Source: Taibaiella sp.
Lineage (GTDB): Bacteria > Bacteroidota > Bacteroidia > Chitinophagales > Chitinophagaceae
Assembly (NCBI GenBank): GCA_019739295.1
Contig: JAHHDV010000019.1
Span: forward strand, 1-20,841
Direction: 5' to 3'
DNA length: 20,841 nt
Shown here piece after piece: positions 11,053 to 19,444 of the stretch. Position numbers and translations under genes: made by a program. The first letter of the stretch is position 1. Each line of letters begins with the position of its first letter. Below the pieces are notes generated by a model. That model was given only the letters and a program-made list of their open reading frames with translations, was not told the DNA's origin and searched no databases.

Positions 11053-13354
11053 TCAGTCTGTCAAAAAAATATCTTCTCTTTTTCTTCTCAGGGCCTTCAC
11101 TTCCGGATCAGGCGCTATCGCCAGCCGGAAAATAAACATGGGCTGTTCATGTTCCGGGAGAGGAAGGATCTTCCTGAAATCCTGCTGGAGCTGCTGCAGC
11201 GCTTCCCTGAATTCCGGGCCGAGCTCTTTATCTTCCGGGTCATTCGCTCTTTCGGTAAGAAAGATATATTGGGCAAAAGGCTGGAATGCAATCTTTGCTT
11301 TGCTGGCCTCTATCCAAAGGCGCTCTACTGCCCGGCCTGCTTTAAGGTAATCAAGGTCCGTATGCTGTGGCATGGTGACAATACCTATAGAGGAGGAGGC
11401 AGCGATCGCTTTGCGCGCCATCCTTTTCATCCCGCTACCCCCTTTTACCGAACGGACAAAAGCTATAGCCTGCTCATCGGAAGCGACTTTCAGTGCCAGG
11501 GTCTCGGCTGCACTTATGCCCAGGGTCGCTACATCCATACCATCGCGCCTGGCTTCATTTTCAGCCGGTGTCCATCGCAGCTCGTTGGTAAAGGTGTCGT
11601 AATGCCCGCGGGGGTGCAGCAGGCGCAGCATTTCCGCAGAAGACAGCACTTCGCCCATTTTTTTTATAGTATCATGTTCGGTAATAAAATGAACCCTGGC
11701 TCCTTCATAAGAGGCGATACTTGCTTCCAGCTGCTCATAAACAGCTGCCGGTATCGGTACCCGTTCGCTGACGGTCCGGTTGGTAAGCCTTTGGGTGATC
11801 AATGCAGCCAGTTCCTCATGGGATTTACCCTGGGACGCAAGGCTGAAATCGACCGTTGCAACCAGTATCCTGTTGTTTTTTAAAGGGAAATAGCTGACCT
11901 GTGTTTCGTATCCTTCTGCAGCAGCCTGCAGGCTGATATTCTCTATCGCAGTACCGATGGCCACGTAAGAGCCCAGGTCGTTATAGTCAAGCAGGGAGTA
12001 GGAATAATGGCGGTCATGAAAGATATAGATCCTGCCTTCACGGTAATAGAATTTCCATGGTTGTACATTGCCTCCCGAGGGCGCAGCTATGGCAGCATCC
12101 GCTATATGACACAGGCACCTGTCGTCTATAGGTACCGGCATCTGCCGGGGGAGGCAGCAGGGATATAATGGAATCCATAGTGGCGGTATCCATGGGTGCA
12201 GGTGCCTCTTGCCCATAATCCCGGGTACCGGGTCCGGCAGGGGTCTTGTCGCCAATCAGCTCTTCCAGGTCGATATAATACCGGCCGCTTTTATGGTACT
12301 GACCGAGGAAAATACGGCGTACCACATCTGTGGTGACCGCCCCGCCAAGTACCACGGAAGATGCCAGCTGTGGCCAGGTATTGATACTCTGCTCCACTTC
12401 CATCATAGACGCTTTCATCCTCGTGGAGAGCGTATCGGCTCCTACCATTTTCAGGATATAGGGTATCTTATCTTCATTGCTGAGATCCCTGATCGTTTCG
12501 GGGTTAAGGTCCCCGGCAAGCCCATGCAGGATCGGGCGTTTCCGGTTCCAGGTCGAACCGTTCCACATCCAGCATACCCCGGTCATTCGTGTCCATCACT
12601 ACGGGGATGCCCATGGACCGCGCTTTGAACCGGCTGATAACCTTAACATCCAGCCCGTCGCAGACTTCCACCAGCAGATCTATTTTCTTCCCGTCGTCAA
12701 AGAAAACGTCTATGTTCTCCTGGGTTAAGCCCTCGCTGAATATTTTTACTTTGAGAAAAGGGTCAATTTCGGCAATTTCACGGGCAGCTATTACTGTTTT
12801 CCGTAATCCCAGGCTGGAGATCCCGGTACGTATCCGGTTCAGGTTGCTCAGTTCTGCCGTGTCGAAATCAGCAAGGCGCAGCTCACCGCAGCTCCTTTCC
12901 ATGGCCAGTGTCAGCGCAATGGACTGCCCTACGGACAAGCCTACAATACCTACCGTCTTGTTTTGCAAAATAGCCTGCTCTTCAGCAGTAATTTTTATAG
13001 CGGTTTCGATTGGTGCGTACAGCAACGAACTCAGCTTCATCCAGCAGGTGGACCATCTTCCCGTTCCATGGGAAAAAACACCCATACACCGTACTCCCCG
13101 CTTTCCCGGCCGGCCAGGTGCTCCTGCATCTTATGCTCGTAATCTGCAGCAGTCAGTTTCGCTGAGGGGTGAAGGCTTTTTATCAGTTCTTTTATCTGGC
13201 CTTCTATTTCATCATACAGGAAAGCTACACGACCTGAAGCTAACAGGTCCTCAAAAGCTTTCTTATCTGCTGCCTGGCCAAGCCGGAAGAAAACAGGTGA
13301 GGAAGACGAATGAGAAGTAATGCTGGATTGCCGCAGCGTTTCGAAGGTTTTCAA
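11053..13354 (-). pseudogene. Rv1355c-family ThiF/E1-like and nitroreductase fusion, four frameshifts
   Basis: Corrected length about 765 residues, close to the 715 of mycobacterial Rv1355c (labelled MoeY there). Order: an N-terminal domain of about 100 residues; a Rossmann ThiF/E1 domain (KTVGIVGLSVGQSIALTLAM near 12950, LADFDTAELSNLNRIRTG, GIPVVMDTNDRGMLD); then an FMN nitroreductase domain (ADAAIAAPSGGNVQPWKFYY near 12070, and DYLKAGRAVERLWIEASKAK near 11310). E1 domains adenylate carboxyl groups; nitroreductases carry out flavin redox chemistry. Four breaks are each repaired by removing one base: A6 at 13073, T5 at 12992, T3 at 12539 and G5 at 12147 (plus-strand view). The part from 12140 to the stop is clean. 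The only usable start is TTG at 13354, with TAA two codons upstream. First gene of the operon. Substrate unknown. Confidence 0.83.
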
Positions 13355-13690
13355 AAATTATCGGCGTTTTTATAGGTTAATGATTTCTATTCAGAGACTA
13401 TCAGGTTAAATATTTTTTAATGCATAGTGGTTTTTCCTAAAAAAAGGTAACACGGGCACTTAAATATCCCTGTATAACTCTTTACAAAATAAATACATTT
13501 TCCCGTCAATTACTACACATGTGAAATATTCGTATTTGCGAACTTGCCTCGCCTTTCTAAAGGGATAGCACACCCGTCAGCCATAAGCGGACCGGTTCAT
13601 GGGTCCCTGGTAAGGAATTTCATTTTTTACAGCGTTCGGGAGTAGCCTTATTTTATCATTCTGTCAAACTGTCCGGGTTGGGGTTGATGG
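13355..13690. other. Intergenic region between the operon and the amidohydrolase remnant
   Basis: No coding frame, RNA gene or strong hairpin was recognised in these 336 bases. It must hold the promoter of the minus-strand operon. The sequence just before the TTG start reads GATAATTTTTG on the minus strand, which resembles a TAnnTTTG element with one extra base but overlaps the start, so I do not call it. The first 170 bases are AT-rich. Confidence 0.5.
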
Positions 13691-13999
13691 TTACCTTTTC
13701 ATTGTTTTGTTCCGGTCAAACTTTTCTTTTGACGCTGTATTTCTTCTCGACAGGTCTGCCAGCATAGCATTGATTCTATGCCGATCCAGCCATTGTCCAT
13801 CCACGAACACACCGGCAATTTTCCGTGTATTCGTTATATCTGTTAAGGGGTTCCCGGCAAGCAATACAAGGTCTGCAAGCTTTTCCTTTTCTTTAAAAGC
13901 ACGGACCAACAGGGATTGAAATGCTACCATTTTATCAAAATAAGCGATCCGTTCCGGTGAAGTATCCCTGTAATAGCTGTTAGCCGTCAGCCATTTCAT
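13691..13999 (-). pseudogene. Amidohydrolase remnant lacking its catalytic middle
   Basis: The C-terminal part reads LADLVLLAGNPLTDITNTRK then IAGVFVDGQWLDRHRINAML, the usual ending of metal-dependent amidohydrolases (imidazolonepropionase or Xaa-Pro-type group). Before it, YFDKMVAFQSLLVRAFKE matches the helix that in intact relatives comes just before the AGVPLLxGTDA metal-site strand. Here the two are joined directly (FKEKEKLADL), so about 70-80 residues are missing, including the metal-binding Asp and the segment up to the G-K-x-ADLVLL turn. The N-terminal half with HxH is absent; 14000-14187 on the same strand is open but not recognisable. It is not functional as written. Confidence 0.6.
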
Positions 14000-14208
14000 T
14001 TACTTTGAAGTAGCGGATGTACATACTGTGTAGTCTGCGAATGCATTGATTTGTCGAGGGAACGGGTTTGATGTGCGATCCAGTCCATAGCAGGTGATGG
14101 AACGGCTGAAGATCCTATAGGGAGCGGCTTTTTGATCTGCAGATCCTTCGTTCGGACTGGCTGACCCGGAATAAAAACCCGGTTCAATATTGTTTTATTA
14201 ATTAATTA

Positions 14209-14216
14209 TAAATTTG
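14209..14216 (+). promoter_or_regulatory. -7 element for the secreted protein gene
   Basis: TAAATTTG fits TAnnTTTG and lies 29 bases before the ATG at 14246. A TTG at 14190-14192 is about 16 bases upstream and could be a poor -33 element. Confidence 0.5.
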
Positions 14217-14245
14217 AGCTTATTAACCCTTCAAATATTGTTTTT

Positions 14246-16100
14246 ATGCAAAGAAAAACCGACAGACTTTTATGTACAGCAATATTATTTGTGTTGCTGC
14301 TCCTGAATGTTACCGGCTACGCCCAGCCTGGCTCCAAAGAAAAAAAAAGCGGTAGCTACCGTTAATAATCAATGCCAGAAATACGCTTATGATTTGAATA
14401 CCAACCCCTCCTCATTGAAGGATGTGCCCAACACATTGCTTAAAAATACAAGTGAGTTCTATTTAGTTGGTTATTCCGGCTTTGTCGGTACAGACACCTT
14501 GTTTAAACCTCATTTCACAGTGAGGAACCGGTATCAGCAAGAAATGGCAAGCTATCATCTAAACTTCTTTGCCGACGAAAGCGGGGAGTTCAATAACCAT
14601 ATATACCTGATGGATATGAGTGATATTACCTCCAGGGAGTCATTCTTCATAACGGGTTTTGTGAAATATGTGTCCGCCGGTACACCTGTCTGCATTGGTT
14701 TCATTGCGGAAGTAGAACTCCTGACCGGCGCCATCCTCCAGCTGTCCAAGATCGATGAAAACAAAAGTATCGTTCCTTACCATATTTTAGTAAACGAAGA
14801 GCAAGGCCAGGTACTGGTTTCCGGAGAAGAGTTTGTTGACCAGGGTTTTGATCCGATGGATCCCTCCATCACCTCAAACATTACCTATGGAGATCCTCCA
14901 GGGCAGGGCATTATTATCTGTTGCTCGCAGGACGATATCTCTTCCGTGCAGTGGTCCTATTGGGGTACCCTGATGTTGACAAGCGGATCGCAGAACGTCG
15001 GTTCTACATTTGAAAATATCAGCGCGACACCTCAAGGATACTGTGTAGTCGGTAAAATGACCGTGGAAGCAGCGCCCAACTTTTTTTATACGCATACGAC
15101 CCGCATAGAAGCCTTTCACCTTGACTTCGGCGGCGGGATCCTGTGGCAGAAATCTTTGAAATTAAATAATTCCTATGTCAGGGGCGTCGCCGCTCATTAT
15201 TCGGAAGTATACGACAGGATATTCATACTGTTCCAGGATTATTACAATCATACTTACGGACTTTTCGCTGTTGATCCCTCATCGGGTACCCACGGGCCCG
15301 TTTGCTATATATTCGGGATGCCCGGCGAGTCAAATACTTCCCGGATCATGTCTTCTACATTAGATGAACGGCAGATAATCGTAGGCGGCATGGGCCACAA
15401 CCTGCATCACCCGGGTACCGCTGTATTCAGCCCGTTCTTTGCTAAATTCGAATTTGAACCCGGGCCGGATACCTTCCGCTTTGCTTTCGGTTACAATTTT
15501 GACCGGTTTAATTCCTTAGATGACGGCATTGATTTTAATTCACCGAAGATCTCCGGTTATTTTAACTGGGCCAATCACAGCTACGGAATGTTTGATATAG
15601 ACAAATGGCAATCCAATGCTGTGGGCGTGGAAACCTACCTGTACGCGTCAAAAGATTCGACCTATAATTCAGTACTGCTATACCGCGTCAACTTCGACCA
15701 TTGCAATTGCGACATGGTATATCGCGATTTGTTTGTTTTCCCTGTTGCTATTCCCGATTCTCCGCAGGTATACCTGGAGGCTCATGATCTGCAACCCGTA
15801 TCGTATGATTCGGAAAGCATTCCTTTGACAAAGCCGGCTACCCTGATATGCGGTAACCCGGACGATCCGGACGCATTTTCATCCCAACTTCCGGAGCAGC
15901 GCTCACTGGAAGAGCCATCCGAACCTGAATTGGACGGTAATAAAAAAGTGGCCGTATATGACGGGTTAGGCAGGCTGCTTTTCCGGGGTACTTACAGCGA
16001 GTTTTTAAAAGACATACACCTGTACAACCTCAATATGCAAATGTTGATCATTGTAGACCTGGAAACACAAAAAGGCAGAAAAGTGATCTATACCAGATAG
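14246..16100 (+). CDS. Secreted protein with type IX-secretion-like C-terminal tail, one frameshift
   Basis: The ATG at 14246 opens a clear signal peptide (LLCTAILFVLLLLNVTGYAQ). A run of nine A at 14340-14348 then breaks the frame; with eight A the signal joins the long frame that ends at 16100, giving about 617 residues. The long body has repeated beta-rich stretches (FYLVGYSGFVGTD, SFFITGFVKYV, YCVVGKMTV, QIIVGGMGHNL) spaced like blades of a beta-propeller, but I cannot assign a family. The last 50 or so residues (KKVAVYDGLGRLLFRGTYSE and onward to the stop) resemble the Por secretion-system sorting domain, in which a V-Y-D/N-x-x-G-R/Q strand is typical. I infer export to the cell surface or medium. 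The function is unknown. Monocistronic, with a hairpin after the stop. Confidence 0.8.
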
Positions 16101-16124
16101 GCAGGAGAATAATGGTTTTGTCAA

Positions 16125-16172
16125 CCGGAAGTAGCAGCTGCCTGGGTTAGTCAAGATGGTTGTTACTTCCGG
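16125..16172 (+). terminator. Hairpin after the secreted protein gene, likely terminator
   Basis: CCGGAAGTA at 16125-16133 pairs perfectly with TACTTCCGG at 16164-16172. The 30-base loop includes a self-complementary GCAGCTGC. A short T run (GTTTTTA) follows within seven bases. It begins 25 bases after the stop codon. Confidence 0.5.
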
Positions 16173-17037
16173 CTATCGTTTTTATAACAGCCCGGTGGGT
16201 ACGTTCCACGTAAATGACAGCATAGTTTGTAATGATTACTTTGGTATCCGTTCATGATCCATTGGCTGGAATACATCGTATTTTTACCGCCCTATATCTC
16301 ACGGTATATAATTGATTCGCTTCTGGCATGTCTTTTGGATGAGAAGGTGTGTAATTCGGCAGGTTAGTGCTCCTGTTTTTGGGAGCCATCGCAAATGCTT
16401 TTTGGTTTGCAAGAGTCCGCCTTGGGAACGTTTGAGAATATTGTCCCGGATTTTCGCCTTATGTTGTGGTTACCAATACCCGGAGTACGGCTTTTGATAT
16501 GTTTTTATTCCAATCAGGGACGAGCTCTTTATATAGTTAGCTGCTTTCATTTATTTTCTTCATTACATTCTTCACCATTGCATCACAGGATGGATGTATT
16601 GCTCCCAATGGGTGAGCAGGTAGGTGAATTTATCTGCACCTGCAACGACAGGTACAGATACAAATTTGCCCTTTAACAGGTTGAACGCTGATCTCAGCAC
16701 TTGTTGCTGATGGGTTTTTGTTTTCCATGTTCCATTTGCTTTATGCTACTTTATTAGAGTAATGATCAACGGAAAGGGTATAATATTTTTTCAGTACCGG
16801 CAGCACTGCAGTAGCCCTTTTATTTTTCTCTGCCTCCGCCGTCGGCAAGCAAGTCCTGGCAAAATGATGGAATCAAAACAGCATCAAAGCTGAGTTTGAG
16901 ATAAAAGAAAGAAATCCGGCCCGGATAAAACAGGCATTGTACGGACCGCCACACCTGAAGCACCACAGGTACAGGCCTTCGCCGCAATCCGGAATACCTG
17001 GTCATGCGGACAGGCACGAAGACCTGTTTTTTATTCC
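16173..17037. other. Region without a confident gene; minus-strand coding traces
   Basis: No recognisable gene. Two minus-strand pieces look coded. At 16741-16857 a frame ends VLPVLKKYYTLSVDHYSNKVA and a stop. At 16572-16728 an ATG opens MENKNPSATSAEISVQPVKG and, after removal of one extra base near 16667, continues FVSVPVVAGADKFTYLLTHW to a stop, 51 residues in all. Neither matches a family I know. The other open frames between 16312 and 16676 on the plus strand have Cys/Arg/Phe-rich composition typical of noise. Confidence 0.35.
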
Positions 17038-17322
17038 TTAAAAAGCCAGTCCTTTTGCTGTCAGTGCTGCCCTCAGGATGGGGATCGAGCTTTTCCCCAG
17101 GCCATGAAGTTTCATGATTTCCTTTTCGCTGTAATCAGAAAGCTGCTCTATCGTTTGGATGGCATTATTTTCCAATGCCCTTCTTGCAGGTGCGGAAAGC
17201 AGGGATAGAAACCCTTCCTTCGGTTTTTTACTGGTTTCACAATCCGGGCACACGGGGCAATCCCTGCTCTTATGGAACCGGTGCCCGTTTTCACAGGTTC
17301 TCCATGTTTTTTCTGCGCTCAT
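17038..17322 (-). CDS. Zinc-ribbon protein with RNA polymerase alpha-CTD-like domain
   Basis: 94 residues, intact. Residues 8-30 hold C10, H14/H17, C22, C25 and C28 (TCENGH then DCPVCPDC), a likely zinc ribbon. Residues 38-94 (FLSLLSAPARRALENNAIQT, EKEIMKLHGLGKSSIPIL) resemble the C-terminal domain of the RNA polymerase alpha subunit, a helix-hairpin-helix-type fold in which LSAPARRALENNGI and LHGLG are characteristic. Small proteins of this make-up occur in Chitinophagaceae; their role is not known to me. Binding of DNA or of transcription proteins is a reasonable inference. It lies 120 bases downstream of the minus-strand VOC gene and may be cotranscribed. Confidence 0.82.
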   Translation of the reverse strand: MSAEKTWRTCENGHRFHKSRDCPVCPDCETSKKPKEGFLSLLSAPARRALENNAIQTIEQLSDYSEKEIMKLHGLGKSSIPILRAALTAKGLAF

Positions 17323-17442
17323 ATTTCTTTCTTTTCTGTTATCCGGGTTGTCCGGGTAATGCTACGGTTGCTGAGAGAGGCTGTCCGTTTCGGATGTGCC
17401 GCTCCTTCAAAAGCTTCGTCCCGGTTCCTGTCTACGCTCCTT

Positions 17443-17818
17443 TTAATCCCTCTTTTTTACAATAAATACGGTTCCTGCCGGATCCTGGATCCAATGCATA
17501 TGTGCGGGAAGCTGCTCTATTTCATCACAGGTGCCCACATCATTTGCGCTCAGGTACTGCGCAGCCTTGTCCGCGTCATCTACATTCAGTTCCAGCCAGG
17601 TTTCGGAATGCGTATAGTTGTCCACGCAATCCAGCCAGACCTTATTGCTGCCGAATTTCACTTCGTGTGTTCTGGAAACCGTAGGGTTGTTGATCGCTCT
17701 TTCCGAAACTTCCAGCTTCAAAATGTCCCGGTAAAAAGCAACTGTTTTTTTCATATTTGCTTTTTGGAATTTTGATGGCAATGTTGATCCCTCCTTCAAA
17801 TTTTGGTGCCATAGTCAT
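17443..17818 (-). CDS. VOC/glyoxalase-fold protein, one frameshift
   Basis: The ATG at 17818 opens MTMAPKFEGGINIAIKIPK, after which one extra A in an A7 run near 17745-17751 shifts the frame; the rest (TVAFYRDILKLEVSER, WLDCVDNYTHSETWLELNVD, HMHWIQDPAGTVFIVKKRD) runs to the stop at 17443. Corrected length is 124 residues, the size of a one-module vicinal-oxygen-chelate protein. The FYRDILKLEV helix, the E-x-N strand and the DPAGTVFIV ending are typical of glyoxalase/bleomycin-resistance/dioxygenase members. The reaction cannot be told. It is unlike the VOC gene at 3979 in sequence, so not a recent duplicate. Confidence 0.82.
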
Positions 17819-17978
17819 ATTATTTCCTGCTAAAATAGGAAGTTGTTCATTCAGCGCTCTTGCCCTATGACAAGAATATAGGGATACGGTCCTGTCAGCG
17901 GACCGCTGGCGGGCAATTTTGGACTTATCGGAGGGAGCCGGTACATCATATCCGACTTCCGGCACGATACAAATCCTG

Positions 17979-18541
17979 TTACCGGTTTGTTTTTCCGCGT
18001 TCGTAGGTCAGCTCAACGACACCGGACCTGAACACCCGTGTCTGTGTTAATTCCAGCACTATCCGCTCTTCGAGGTCTTCGAACAACGGCTTCCCGCTAC
18101 CCAGTACCACCGGGTGAACGGAGATTTTATATATATCAATAAGTCCACGGCTGATGAAGGTCCTGATCAGTCCGGCACCACCGTAAAGCCAGATATCCCT
18201 GCCCCCCTGTTCCTTTATTTTCCGCTACCCTGCCGGCAATACCGGAAGAGATAAAAGCGGCCCTGTCGTCAACCCGGTTTTGACCGGAGAAAACGAATTT
18301 ATTTTTGGAATGTATGGCCTCCCACATCCGTTTTTCTTCCGGGCTTGCAATGTTCCCACCGGCCGGAAATTCCCCCAGGGCATCATAGCTTCACCCTTCC
18401 GTAAAAAACATGGTGTCCACGCTGTCGATAAAGGCACCCGAAGTCCATATCATCGTCCATGATGCACCAGTCAATCTCGCCGTTTGGCCCTTCAATGAAC
18501 CCGTCCAGGGATACTGCCAGGTTTAAGATGATCTTTTTCAT
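17979..18541 (-). pseudogene. Dihydrofolate-reductase/RibD-C-like reductase, frameshifted
   Basis: The ATG at 18541 opens MKKIILNLAVSLDGFIEGPN, the hallmark opening of the DHFR-like/RibD C-terminal family of NADPH-using reductases. It continues IDWCIMDDDMDFG and GHHVFYGRVSYDALGEF (a frame break near 18390, one extra A), then MWEAIHSKNKFVFSGQNRV near 18325, an expected Gly-rich NADPH loop near 18180-18200 split by further breaks (LYGGAGLIRTFISRGLID), and a C-terminal part (SVHPVVLGSGKPLFEDLEER) ending ELTYERGKTNR at 17979. Corrected length is about 185 residues, usual for the family. These are often called dihydrofolate reductase family proteins, but few have been shown to reduce dihydrofolate. 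The breaks again fit extra bases. Confidence 0.8.
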
Positions 18542-18695
18542 AGGCTGTTATCTGTTTTCCTGCAAAGGTTAAAACAGGTTTCTTTGTTCCTGGCTTTGAG
18601 GAAAAGCGATCAATTCACCCGGTTTACTGAGGATCCCGGTACCGGGAAATATATGGGCTATAGCGTTTTATTCTTCCCCGACAAGACAAGCCCTT

Positions 18696-18703
18696 TAACT
18701 TTG
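18696..18703 (+). promoter_or_regulatory. -7 element for the EamA gene
   Basis: TAACTTTG fits TAnnTTTG and is followed 13 bases later by the ATG at 18716, implying a very short leader. No exact TTTG is seen at -33. A perfect 12-base palindrome (CCCGGTACCGGG, 18635-18646) lies 50 bases upstream. Confidence 0.5.
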
Positions 18704-18715
18704 TAATAAAAAACT

Positions 18716-19135
18716 ATGTGGTGGATTTATGCAGTATTATCAGCTTTGTTTGCTTCATTAACGGCAATTTTTGCCAAAGCAGGTGTCGCCAAATATGAAT
18801 TCAAACCTTGCCACAGGCATCAGAAACAATAATCATTTTGATTATGGTCTGGGGCATCATCCTGGCAAAAGGGGAAACAAAGGAGATCGGCAATTTATCA
18901 AGACAGAACATCCTCTTTCTGGTCATTTCCGGAATGGCTACAGGGCTGTCATGGCTGTTCTACTTCAAAGCATTGCAGGTAGGGAACGTATCCCAGGTGG
19001 CAGCGGTTGACAAGCTGAGCGGTCGCCCTGACCATCGTCCTTGCGCTTCTTTTTTTAGGCGAAACATTGACATTGAAAACGGCCATCGGGGCAGGATTGA
19101 TCCTTGCGGGAACCCTGGTAATGGTCATGAAATAA
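18716..19135 (+). pseudogene. One-domain EamA-family transporter, three frameshifts
   Basis: The ATG at 18716 opens MWWIYAVLSALFASLTAIFA, a first membrane helix typical of EamA/DMT transporters of about 138 residues (a half-size form with one EamA domain). Three extra bases (A near 18793, A near 18826, G near 19020) break the frame; removing them gives an unbroken protein: IIILIMVWGIILAKGE, NILFLVISGMATGLSWLFYF, KALQVGNVSQVAAVDKLSVA, LFLGETLTLKTAIGAGLILA, ending VMVMK at 19135. Because three insertions sum to a codon, the start and end are in phase. About five membrane helices; such proteins likely act as dimers exporting small metabolites, the substrate being unknown. Confidence 0.82.
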
Positions 19136-19444
19136 ACGTAATGGCAGATTGCTGGAAAGCCGGGCTTGCTTCACATTGTATTCATCCAGGGTAATAGTGG
19201 TCAAAAAGATGGGTATATCCGATACCTGCATCGTTATTTTTCAGGTTTGCAAGACTTCTTTTATTTCTCTTTCAGAGGAGGGAGATTTGCAGGCTGTGGG
19301 GAATACTGGAAATATACAGAGACGGAACTTACAGCGTTTATAAAAACGTATTGCTTATTTCCTTAAAGTTATATTGTCTGGCGTACACAGTGGGTTTACA
19401 ATTTTGATTTAATTAATTTTGGATTAACTAAATGAATTTATCAA
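19136..19444. other. Region without a recognised gene
   Basis: An open plus-strand frame at 19166-19366 (RYLHRYFSGLQDFFYFSFRG onward) has plausible composition but matches nothing I know, and no promoter or start context supports it. The last 60 bases are AT-rich and hold the -7 element of the next gene. Confidence 0.4.
19414..19421 (+). promoter_or_regulatory. -7 element for the MORN-hydrolase gene
   Basis: TAATTTTG fits TAnnTTTG, 23 bases before the ATG at 19445. The best -33 candidate is a TTTA at 19395-19398, an imperfect match. Confidence 0.4.

Noticed and set aside
11149..11883. 244-residue plus-strand open frame
   Set aside because: Antisense shadow of the nitroreductase domain; no family motif, while the minus-strand reading carries the FMN-binding motifs.
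12589..13320. 243-residue plus-strand open frame
   Set aside because: Antisense shadow of the ThiF/E1 part of the fusion; Ser/Arg-rich with no recognisable domain.
17175..17775. Overlapping plus-strand frames of 96 and 167 residues
   Set aside because: They run opposite to the zinc-ribbon/alpha-CTD and VOC genes and show only Cys/Phe/Arg-rich shadow composition.
17886..17898. CAGCGG-A-CCGCTG inverted repeat between the VOC and DHFR-like genes
   Set aside because: Stem of six with a one-base centre and no T run; too short and lacking context to be a terminator or operator.
18635..18646. CCCGGTACCGGG palindrome as an attachment or recombination site
   Set aside because: No integrase, tRNA or matching second copy is present, and shorter forms of the motif are spread through the window.
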